From Sphaerulina vaccinii (Eukaryota; Ascomycota; Dothideomycetes; Mycosphaerellales; Mycosphaerellaceae), in the NCBI GenBank assembly GCA_022570795.1, contig JAKUDP010000012.1:930001-994000 (forward strand): a stretch of DNA of 64,000 nucleotides, written 5' to 3'. This document shows, piece after piece, positions 1 to 9,749 of the stretch. The notes beneath the pieces are model-generated. The model was given only the letters and a program-made list of their open reading frames with translations. It was not told the DNA's origin and searched no databases. Made by a program: the position numbers and the translations under genes. Numbering within the stretch: the stretch's first letter is position 1; every line of letters starts with the position of its first letter.

Positions 1-1
1 T

Positions 2-2038
2 TTCCAGAATTTCCAGCTTGAAATCGCTCGCACTATGCTTAACGAGACTCTCTACTTCCCTCACAACCTGGATTTCCGAGGTCGAGCATATCCCATCCCA
101 CCGTACCTCAATCATATGGGCGCCGATAATGTCAGAGGTCTGCTTGTCTTCGGAGAAGGCAAAGAGCTAGGCGAGAACGGGCTGCGGTGGTTGAAGATCC
201 ACATGGCCACCGTAGCAGGCCACGACAAAGCAAGCATGGAGGAACGCGTCGAGTTCACCATGAAGCACTTGGACGACATCTATGACTCTGTTAAGAATCC
301 ACTCTCAGGGCGCCGGTGGTGGCTACAGGCGGAAGATTCCTGGCAGACTCTGGCAGCTTGTTTCGAGCTGGTTGCTGCTCTGGACTCGCCTGATCCTGCC
401 AAGTACGTTTCACATCTACCGGTTCAACAAGATGGCACATGCAACGGTCTTCAGCATTATGCTGCACTGGGAGGTGATAGAGCTGGCGCAGCACAAGTCA
501 ACCTGGAGCCTAGCGATCGTCCCGCAGATGTCTATACTGCTGTAGCAGAAGCTGTGAAAGCCGAAGTGGAGCAGGACGCGAAGGATGGCAATCCCGTAGC
601 GCAGAAACTGCATGGGCGCATCACTCGAAAGTGTGTCAAGCAGCCAGTCATGACCAATGTATATGGTGTCACCTTCTACGGTGCTCGTCTACAGGTCAGG
701 AAACAGCTTGAAGCCATCTTTACGGAAGTCAAGGAGAACGACGATGTCAATCTTGGACAAATGTCCCACTACGTCGCGCTAAAGATCTTTAAATCGCTTG
801 GCCAGATGTTTACCGGCGCACAGAAGATTCAGAACTGGCTCGGACAATGCGCAGATCGAGTTGCCACATGTCTTACACCCGAGCAGGTAGAGGAGTTGAG
901 AGACGAGAAGAAGATTATGAAGAAGCAGAAGCAAAAGAAGACGAAGAGCAAGAAGTCCAACTCTGACGATACGGAGGCTGTTGAGGTTGCTTCGGGGAAG
1001 CCCAAGAAGGCCACTGCGCAAGACGTCGTTTCTGCAAACAAGCCATTGTTCAAGTCCACGGTGGTATGGACCACACCGCTACGACTACCCGTGGTACAGC
1101 CCTACCGATCAGCCAAGTCGAAGATTGTCTCAACTTCCATGCAGGACCTATCCATCCAAGACCCTCAGGTGTGGGATCCCGTGAGCCGGCGAAAGCAGTT
1201 GCAGGCATTTCCGCCAAACTTCATTCACTCCCTGGACGCTACGCATATGTTGCTGAGCGCGAAGACGTGCACAGAGAACGGCATGACTTTTGCAAGTATT
1301 CACGATTCGTTCTGGACCCACGCCTGCGATGTCAACAAGATGAGCGAAGTTCTGCGCGAGGCATTCATAAGAATGCATAGCGAAGACATCGTTGGACGTC
1401 TTCGAGAAGAATTCGATGCTAGATACAAGGGACACATTTACATGGCTACTGTCGTAGCCAGCAGTCCCGTCGGACAACGTATTGAGCAGCTTCGAAAGGA
1501 CATGAAACAAAAAGCGAAGGACGCACAAGTAGAATCGATTCCAAGTGAACTGGCTGTGGAGGCAGAACGCATGCGGTTGCTGCAAAGCGAAGATCCAGAA
1601 GAAAGAGCAAAAGGCGAGGCTATGGTAACACCTGGCAGTGTGCTGAGCTCCGAGACTGATACAGCTGCTTTCGCGCCATCCACCGAGCTCGCAGGTGCCA
1701 CCCTGGGCGAGATGCCGATGAATCCTGCGAGAGTGGAAGACGTGGTGGCCGCAGATGTGGAAGCGTCCGACATTGAAGTCGAAGCTTCAGACGCAGAGAC
1801 TGCAACAGTGACTAATGCTGAGTCCGCGAGTGACGAGTCCGCCGACGTGAATATGGAAGCCTCTGATATCGCCGAAGGCGTTCAGACACCCACAACACGA
1901 CCAAAGTACGTGAAGAAACCGCAAAAGGCTCCAGTAAAGAAGCTGTATGTCTGGCTACCACTCACATTCCCGGAAGTACCAGAGAAGGGAGACTTTGATG
2001 TTCAACGACTGAAGGAGAGTCGATACTTCTTCCACTGA
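2..2038 (+). CDS. RPO41: Mitochondrial DNA-directed RNA polymerase, 3' part (5' end outside window)
   Basis: Single-subunit T7-phage-type RNA polymerase that transcribes the mitochondrial genome. The frame is open from base 2, so the in-frame ATG at 35 is internal; only the catalytic C-terminal part is present. Visible hallmarks are the fingers/palm segment PHNLDFRGRAYP (about 55-100), motif A QQDGTCNGLQHYAALGGD with the first catalytic Asp (about 425-480), motif B RKCVKQPVMTNVYGVTFYG (about 625-680), and motif C IHDSFWTH with the second catalytic Asp (about 1298-1325). The chain ends in SRYFFH, the usual C-terminal pattern of the family. Two regions look lineage-specific: a Lys-rich insertion (about 890-1010) between motifs B and C, and an acidic Ala/Glu/Asp stretch (about 1560-1900) before the conserved tail. 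No intron is evident in this part. Confidence 0.95.
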   Translation, partial: FQNFQLEIARTMLNETLYFPHNLDFRGRAYPIPPYLNHMGADNVRGLLVFGEGKELGENGLRWLKIHMATVAGHDKASMEERVEFTMKHLDDIYDSVKNPLSGRRWWLQAEDSWQTLAACFELVAALDSPDPAKYVSHLPVQQDGTCNGLQHYAALGGDRAGAAQVNLEPSDRPADVYTAVAEAVKAEVEQDAKDGNPVAQKLHGRITRKCVKQPVMTNVYGVTFYGARLQVRKQLEAIFTEVKENDDVNLGQMSHYVALKIFKSLGQMFTGAQKIQNWLGQCADRVATCLTPEQVEELRDEKKIMKKQKQKKTKSKKSNSDDTEAVEVASGKPKKATAQDVVSANKPLFKSTVVWTTPLRLPVVQPYRSAKSKIVSTSMQDLSIQDPQVWDPVSRRKQLQAFPPNFIHSLDATHMLLSAKTCTENGMTFASIHDSFWTHACDVNKMSEVLREAFIRMHSEDIVGRLREEFDARYKGHIYMATVVASSPVGQRIEQLRKDMKQKAKDAQVESIPSELAVEAERMRLLQSEDPEERAKGEAMVTPGSVLSSETDTAAFAPSTELAGATLGEMPMNPARVEDVVAADVEASDIEVEASDAETATVTNAESASDESADVNMEASDIAEGVQTPTTRPKYVKKPQKAPVKKLYVWLPLTFPEVPEKGDFDVQRLKESRYFFH

Positions 2039-2174
2039 AGACACTTGATATTGATACTGTAATATATTATTGTACGAATGTAGCATATAAGCGATTGGCA
2101 TAGCGAAGAGGGAGTCTCTGGAGGCAGAGACATGGCGTTACTGAACGCAAGAGTGGCGCATTGTATGATATCAT

Positions 2175-2220
2175 ACCACCACCACCACCACCACCACCAC
2201 CCTACTACTACTACTACTAC
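2175..2220. repeat. CCA/CTA trinucleotide microsatellite
   Basis: About nine CCA units are followed directly by about six CTA units. It sits at the left edge of the segment that recurs near 3335-3450. Confidence 0.9.
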
Positions 2221-2316
2221 TTGTAGAGAAGGAAGGAAGGAAAGAGGCACTGTATATATGCTCGCAATATACGAAAGTCCTCTTACACTTTTTGATGATA
2301 CGACCTCGCAGCAGCT
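2221..2316. repeat. Dispersed repeat, copy 1
   Basis: A block running from the AGAAGGAAGG-like stretch through GAGGCACTGTATATATGCTC to ACGACCTCGCAGCAG recurs with small differences at about 3356-3450. The surrounding trinucleotide runs (CCACCAC, CTACTAC) are shared too, so this looks like an old duplication about 1.13 kb apart. Confidence 0.75.
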
Positions 2317-3113
2317 TCATTTAGGCGCCTGTCCTCACGCCTACGACTCCGCTGCTCACTCCGCCGTCCTCTATCCCGAAGCTTATCCCGCCGATCGCTC
2401 TCCCAGAGTTCACCGCTTTGCTCCCAGACTCTATCGCTAACACTACGATCTCCCTGCTACCTCTTCCTCGCAGCATACCGGTGTGCTCTGTACAGCATAT
2501 TAAGAGCATAAAGGTTTTGACAGTTGAGCTTTAACTATCCTATGCTCGAGCAGCGGGATCTCCGGTCTCAAGTCAAGTTATATCTTCCTCAGCTACAAAC
2601 GAGCGGGACAATGATTACGCTACTTGTCAACATCCGAGATTACGGTCTTCCTCGGTGGACTTGTCGGGGCAAGACTAGCTGCCATGACAAAGATACTGGT
2701 CCTAACGACAGCAAATACATTAACTCCTGCGGGCCTAAGAGAATAATGTGATACTCGGGTTCAGGTTTGCGCATGGGGCTCATACGATACGGTCGTGGGC
2801 AGTCTTATGCTAACAGCTGTACGCATATCCTTTGCGGTCTTATCCCGATCTTCAATAGTCTGAAGCTGAGGACATAGGTGAAGATTCTGGATTGGAGTGC
2901 TGCGCTATGGCTACATAGGTCAAGATCTTGGGATGGATTGCAGCGCTGCTCGTTAATGGCTTTTGACTTGTCCCATGCCTTCCTGTCCTTGCGCTGCAGC
3001 ACTACCTTGCTACGTCGCTACTTGAAAGGCCAGATGATGTCGAACGGATCCTGCGATGCATTCGTTTATTATAGGCGCTTCGCTGTACTTGATCATCACG
3101 CGTGCGGCACAAG

Positions 3114-3337
3114 ATGTCGTGGTCGAGCAGGATGCTGTTCAGGAGGACACCGATGCTGCGAGCGCATCAGCTCAGACACTTTGACTAGTCCTCTGACCTC
3201 ATGCTCCTCGCGACTTGATCAACGTTGCCTTAGAAGACGCGAGGCATTGTGATGTCGAGCAGGATGCTGTTCAGGAGGACACGGATGCTGCGAGCGCATC
3301 AGCTCAGACACTTTGACTAGTCCTCTGGCCTAACCAC
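3114..3337. repeat. Tandem duplication, offset 132 bases
   Basis: About 85 bases beginning at GTCGAGCAGGATGCTG (3122) recur almost unchanged at 3254. In one plus frame the unit reads as an acidic peptide ending in a stop codon (VEQDAVQEDTDAASAS then AQTL and TGA), so it may be a duplicated 3' end of a lost gene. Confidence 0.8.
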
Positions 3338-3355
3338 CACCACTACTACCATTCG

Positions 3356-3450
3356 ACGAGAAGGAAAGAAAGAGGCACTGTATATATGCTCGCAATAGAC
3401 GAAAGTCTTCTCTCATCACTTTTCAATAATGTTACGACCTCGCAGCAGGT
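3356..3450. repeat. Dispersed repeat, copy 2
   Basis: Second copy of the 2221-2316 segment. It lies directly after the second unit of the tandem duplication and is preceded by a short CCACCACCACTACTACC run matching the microsatellite of copy 1. Confidence 0.75.
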
Positions 3451-5623
3451 TCAAAGGGCTCCTGTCTCGGACGATCCGTTAAGCTTGTGATGACCATACC
3501 AGAGAACTGTGTCTGGGGCGTATTAAACCGCCATATTGATGTCTCACGGGTATTGACACTGTCCTGGAATCGCTTCGTGTCTTGATGATGACTATGTAGC
3601 TTAGATGTTGTCCATGGGTTGTGATGTGTCATAGACTGTGGCAGTGAGACATCCAGCCATGAACGGCAGCCTGTGCGCTCGTGTATGTTGGCTTCGTACT
3701 CTCGAAGTCGACTTACTGGCATTGCTATCTTACAGATCTTCTTGGTAAACAGAGAATGTGGTATCGAGACGCCGGTTCAACGTCGTCTTCCCGTACAGTA
3801 GATGGTCATTCTTCGGAGGAACCAGGCTCCTGGGCATCTTCTCCAGCAGTTTCTTCCATACCATACTTTGCGTACGATGATGTCTTTGACGCAGACGTTC
3901 GCCTGCCGCCGAGACAAGACAATCAAGTCCACGGATTCGTACATCTCCTAAGCACGGCGTTGGTCATATTCAGAGTGAAGGCATGCCTGCCCAACAGCAC
4001 GAGGATCTCCTTGACGGACGCAAGATCATCTTGGTAACGTTCGTCCCAGCGTCTCGGAGTCAGGTCTTCATCCCTTCGCATCCCTTCGCAATGATGATGT
4101 ACGTTTCGACTATGTATGACCAAGCAGAGGTGTTATGGTTAGCAAGAGATGTCAGGCACATTGACCAAGCGGAGTTGTTCCCTCGCAGAGTCTAGACGTC
4201 GTGTACAATATTGCGCCCTCTTTCCTTGCGTCAGCTCAAAGGTCTAGATTCACGACCATCGTTGTAGCCTTGATGATGATGATGATGAGTACTGTAAATG
4301 TTTTGAAACTACCATACAAGCCAGTCTCTTCGTCATGAAACGTTGCTGTGAGGAAAAGAACCAGTGTTCAACAATCCTCTGGGAATCCGTTACCGAAAAC
4401 AAGGACGAACCAAAGCGTGCCGCTGGCTGCATCCTTCGAAACCATCGCCGGACCGAGCCAAGTTCCCAGCGATGCAACTAGAACCGAACCCAATCATAAT
4501 CGAACCTGCTGCGTGGTACCAATCATCGACGATTCGTGGTGAAATTGATTGATGCGAAGAACACTTGTCTGTTCACTGAGTACAATGTAGCGCACACCAA
4601 GAAAAGCCGTCCAGGACAAAGTTGTGTTGCTGATGTTCAAGTGATGAAAGCCCGAAAGCCCGTCCATCATCAAACTTCTTCTGCGAGCCGTGGCATGGCA
4701 TGATAGCGTCAACCATAAAACCACATATCAAGCCTCATCCACAAATCCACCGCGAAATCTTGCTGCGTTGTCTTGCGCGAAGGATTGCGAGGGAAAAGCA
4801 TTTCCGGGGCCTCGTTAAGCTGCATGCCGGTTAATGTGCACCTGGGAAGGAAGGACGAACAACGTGGCCAGAACCAAACCAGGAACAGAACATGAACAGC
4901 GAGATGCAGGAACTCGGAACATGTTTTTTGTTGGTGATGTTCAGGAACGAAAGGATGACCTGGAACATCTTCACGGAGCATGAACGAGTTCAGTGGTGAG
5001 TCTGCAGACTGCAATAGATTAAGCAATGCTTTCGGACTCCAGAGTGAAGATCACCACGCGTTCTGGTAGCCACAGCAATATATTTGACGTCGCACACAAT
5101 AGAGTCGTTACTGTCACTACACATCTTCACAGGTCTGCAGGCTATGTTTGGTCGCCGCAATGCATCCGCTACCGCTGCGGGAATACCATTCACTACTGTT
5201 CGGCAGAGCACGACAAAAGTTGCTTGCGTCAGGAAGTTCAAAGATCTGAGACCACGGGCGCGATAGTATAAGACATGGCGCCGTGGGGATATGGCAAGAA
5301 TCCTGCGAGAGGACTCGCCTCCGAAGCGAGCATCAAGCTTGTTGGTAACGGGTTAGGACAAGGTGAGGTAAGTTGAATGGCAGAAGGACCGATATCTTGT
5401 AGTACGTATCCCTCTTCATCCGAGTCTGGTTGCGTTTGCGAGAGCAACTTTGCCACTTCAATAGCCATACTGTATGCTATGCCAGTGCTCTCTTTCTCTT
5501 CTCAAAATGATGAATAGTGTCGTCCAATCGCTAAAACAAAGAAATCACAAGTTGGTATCGTGGGTGAACGTAAATGCTAGGAAAACAATAGCCTCCTGTG
5601 ATGAGCAGCAGTTAAAGACATTA

Positions 5624-6882
5624 TCATGCCGCAGCAGTAACGCCGTGATCGTAAGCTGCGAGTCTGGCAGCGACAGCTTGTACCACGTCCGGATCGTGTT
5701 GTACGGGTGTTCTTTTGGGTCTGCGAGTAGAAATGTCAGTAAGGGTTCGAGGTCCATGAGAGTCGCAGCGAAGACCTACGGTTCACGATGACAATTCTGA
5801 CAGCGCTCATGGCCACACTGATGGCAGCGATCGCCTTCGATGAAAAGTGTCGAGCAATTCTCGCAAGTATATCGTACTCGTTGTCGAGGTTTTCGGTAGA
5901 CTCGTTTCACAGCCTGGACCATGGGTAGTTCATCGTCTCGCGATGCGTGTGAAGCATTGTGTGGGATCTTGCGTGCTCTGGGTCGTGAGCTGGCACTCCA
6001 TGCTGTTTGAATGCCTGATCGAGGTCGGACATAGAAGGAGAGCTCGGAGTCTTGCGGTAGTGCTTCGGTCGTGTATTCAGCACTGTCGTCCAGTTCCAGG
6101 GGTCCGGTAAGCATTTCTGGGGCAGCACTAGTCGAGGCCTCCGGTACAGTCTTTGGCATTTCCATAGAAGATCGGAAGGGGCCAGCAGAGTTAATGCGCT
6201 CCTCCGCGTCCTCCTGCTCTGCTTGCATTGATCTCCTCGAGTGATCTGAGAGTTCTCTTATACGTCTTGGTGGATCTCTTGAACAGTCTCGACATCTGTG
6301 ATGCCCACACCCCAAGCATGTTCTCTCCACGCCAAACTGCCTCTGGCACTCATGGCATGTATAATGCACCCTTAACCTGATTGCCTTCTCCACTCGTCTC
6401 ATCTTATTCGGCGGCTCCTGCGGTCTGAAGCCTCTGGGTTCATACATGAATCCATGCTGGGCGAATAGAGCCTGCGCCTTCTCCGTCGATAGACCAGATC
6501 GTCCCATCCGCATTGGTAATAATGGCTCTTCTGTACTGTCTTCGTCGTCGCTATTGGCGTCGACCTCAATTGTATTCCTTGTGGCGACAGGTACTACCGG
6601 AGCCTCCACCGCTCTTATAGGTTGTCTGTCCTCGATGATGTCGCGTGGACTGTCGTTTCTTTCGGCCCCGGCAGTGGTGATTGTCGCAGGTTCCGCCATC
6701 CTCACAGCTGATACATTCCTGGCCTCCTGACTTGATGATGCTGTAGGCCGTGTCGTCGCCGCCTCCGCGTCCCTCCTCCGTCTGTCAATCACAGCCCGTA
6801 CTCGCGCCACCGCTCTCCTTGCCAGATTCCCTCTTCTCTGTTCCCGATCATCCGCCGAGGGTTTTGATGTGTCCTCAGCCAT
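5624..6882 (-). CDS. Double CxxC zinc-knuckle protein, function unknown
   Basis: Two exons are inferred: 6882-5780 and 5720-5624, separated by a 59-base intron (donor GTAGGT, CTTACTGAC branch-like site, acceptor CTCGCAG). Without splicing the frame ends just after the second Cys motif; with splicing it continues 31 residues, giving 399 aa. The N-terminal half is basic and disordered. Two matching Cys modules are visible: CHECQRQF...CLGCGHHRCRDCSRDPPRR in mid-protein and CENCSTLF...CHQCGHERCQNCHREPPKR near the C terminus. Each has four CxxC-type pairs plus the CGHxRCxxCxRxPP signature that I know from uncharacterised Dothideomycete/Eurotiomycete proteins. Zinc binding is inferred from the Cys/His pattern. 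The added exon restores the PPKR ending of the second module, which supports the splice. No enzymatic domain is seen. Confidence 0.8.
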
Positions 6883-9749
6883 GGCTGGAAGAGGTGAGGT
6901 TGATTCAGAGAGAGGACGGAAAGATGTAGTAGTCGCACTCGCGGAAAGCCAAGTGGAGGAGGTGTTCGGTAGCGCAGACAGAATAGTCCAAGATCAGCCG
7001 CCTGCAATCAATCGTGGGAGTAACAAGCTCGGGGCGATGTCCAGATCGGCGGGCGCGACTGAACGGAGTCTTTCACGCAGCAGCAACAATATCGACTCGT
7101 TATCGCGTAGCCATGTCTCTGAAATGTGTATCGTCAATCAATGTGCACTCGAGTGCATGCACAGTGGTGTAGTTGTTGAATGTTCGAGGAAGGATCTCGC
7201 AGGTCCAGTTTGCCGGGTCACTCTCACTCAAAAACCACCAGTGTGGGAACGGCCAGCATCGTGGATCTAGCAAGAACCGCACGGTGCAAACTCTACTATG
7301 CACAGACATAAGAGAACTTTGGTAACGGGCCTGTCTCTCCCGCCTCCGCGACTCGCGTTTTCCTGCCCTTCCAATCTTTCTCTACGCGCTCAATATTTCA
7401 CTCTTTGGACACTCAAAATCATCAATTGTGCACGCAGTTCACTCCGACCAGGAAAGGGAGACTGAAGAGACGCCACTTGTACGGCCGAACGTACGGAGCT
7501 CGTCTGTGCAGTCCCCACAGAATATCACACAATTGTGCGTGCCGGAAAACGGAAAAGCTTCGCTTCCATGAACAACCTTGTTCAGGGCAGGATCAAGCCT
7601 GAAGGACGTGTCATGTATCCCATACCGCTCTCTCGGATAAAACGCTCACCTTGTCGTGCAGGCGGTGCAGCGGCTACGTTAACCATACCAGGGGACTGGC
7701 GGTGCTTGACATGCTTATCAAGTGGTCCCAACAAGCGCGTTAATCGCGTGGCAATAGATGACTTTTATGAAACGACGGTAGTGCATATAGATTGGACAAG
7801 GACTTACTTGGGATCATGTCTCGGTGCGAGCTTCTACTTGTGTATATATGTACGGTGAGTGTCTGGGGAAGTATAGTCAAACATCCGAAGATCGTGTTGA
7901 TGGAGTATGGTATTCTGAGCAATTGAGCTGATCAGAGAGTACCTTCCGGCTTAATGGTACAGGAACCGCGATTGAGAACACCATTTGGAAAGAGTACTAC
8001 TCTTTGGAGTACCCATAAGACTTTTCCTCTCGATCGATCCCTTGGATGCCCGAGAAGGAACAGCCACATCTCGACACGTGAATGAATAACAGATTACATT
8101 CTCTTCGAACCTCACAAGCTGCTCAGGCTGAATCACCGCATCCTCAGTCTCATCTCCAGCTCTGATCTGCACCTACCGTACAGGCAGATAAGCCGCATCT
8201 ACCTCATCCTCCGGCCTATGACACGCAGCCGCAATAGTCAACGAACAGGATCCAGCGTATGGCCAGTGAAGGTACAAAGGCTTGGTTCTCGCCAAGCCTT
8301 GGGTTGTTCTCGTCCTTTTGAGCCTGTCGTGCCTCTCGAGTGGAGATATGTATACGACCCCCCTTTCTCCCTTCTTCAATAATCGTGCGGCGAGTTGGTG
8401 CAGTCAGTAAGTCGTCAAGTCTCTACTGATGCTTTAACCATGTCTCTAAGCCGGCTCCTACTGAAGCTAAGGGTATCTTCATAAAGGCCGTGGTCGCGGC
8501 AACCAGAGTTGGAAGCGATTATTTTGTCCTTCTGCTTTCTCTTTTGCTATACTCTACCCATATAGCAATGTAGCGGTCATATACGACATCGAACTCATCA
8601 CTTTCAACAGTCGGCTAGCCTCCGTGGCCTAGTCAGTAAGTCCTCAGTTACCCTGATGTTTGACAGTTTGAATACGCTCGACTGAGCCTTAGTCTACTGA
8701 GACTATGCTTTCTGGAAGAGGTGGTCCATGGCCATAGGACTATGTTCGATTGTTTTGCCATTCCTTCGTGACTTCGCCAAGATCGATCTTTTGTATCCTG
8801 CATCTTTTGCTTCACTCATGCTGGCCGTGCTACGGCGGCATCTTCGAAGCATGATGGTAGGTATGTTGATGATGGCTTCTGTCCATGAGATGGTGCCATT
8901 CGACTGCGTCCTACACAGATCGCAAAGCCCAAGAGAATTATTCTCTAGATGGGATGGCAGACGTGGTTGGATCCAGGCACCATAGATTCTGAGCTACCAC
9001 TCGTCAGCTTCAGCAGACCAACCAGATAGATCTACAAGTGGCTTCAGACATCCCACGTTGTTTGTCAGACCTTCGTGGAAGGTGCCACTGCCAGGTACAA
9101 GATTGACAGCCATATGTTGTGCATCCCAAGTCCTTTGAACCCTTCATACTCGACCTCGTGGTGCCCCACAATGAAAGTCGTCTTTGAGTGACATAATCGT
9201 CAACCACGCTTGAGACCTTGACCACGCAATGGCGTGGGGGGATGGACACTAAGTCCTCCAGCAGAGGGTATAAGATGCTGACCACCGCACTCACCGCCGT
9301 GAAGATGGTTTCCATCATGAAGCAGTTTCCGAGGAAGGTCTAGAGCTGTGGTCAAGACATTGTTTGTTCGGTACCATCGGGACGGAGCATGAGCATGCTT
9401 GTCGGCCAATGACAATGATGAGCTCTTACACGATGTGGCACTCCAAAAATTCCTTCGTGAAGAATCATGCTGCATCATGCTCATGCGTGCGCAAGACAAC
9501 CATCACATCAGCGCAATGCAGCATTCTTCCTGGTCGGCCTTGACGTATAACCCCTTTGTCGCTTCCGACAACGAGGCGTCTTAGCACACTGTCCATTTTC
9601 GAAAGCTGTGATCTGCCTGCATATCATTTGCATGCACTCCAGGTGCTGTGCAGCGGTAGCTCTCCTTGACCGATTCAGTTGCTCTCTCTACGTCCACACA
9701 GACGCTGACCGTGAGCTCTCGCAGCCGTGGTTCGGACGAGAATATAACG
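6883..9749. other. Intergenic, no gene recognised
   Basis: About 2.9 kb between the divergently transcribed zinc-knuckle gene and the SPX-GDPD gene. It must hold both promoters. The ORFs here are short, overlapping and without domain signals. Two short segments (about 8400 and 8625) share AGTCAGTAAGTC; neither folds into a tRNA that I can recognise. Confidence 0.5.

Larger units (their letters stand above)
2039..5623. other. Gene-poor stretch with decayed repeats
   Basis: No convincing gene is seen between the polymerase stop and the next gene. The stretch contains a CCA/CTA microsatellite, a dispersed duplicated segment, a short tandem duplication (all listed separately) and only short overlapping ORFs. 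The best of these is a 76-codon minus-strand ORF at 5238-5468, with an ATG start but no recognisable domain. A short plus-strand open stretch (about 3035-3182) ends in an acidic Gln/Asp/Ala tail inside the tandem duplication and may be a gene remnant. Confidence 0.6.

Noticed and set aside
1148..1585. 145-codon minus-strand ORF
   Set aside because: Antisense to the polymerase palm and motif C region; no domain.
8391..8690. Possible tRNA-like segments sharing AGTCAGTAAGTC
   Set aside because: No acceptor stem or T-arm GTTCGA pattern could be found at the right spacing.
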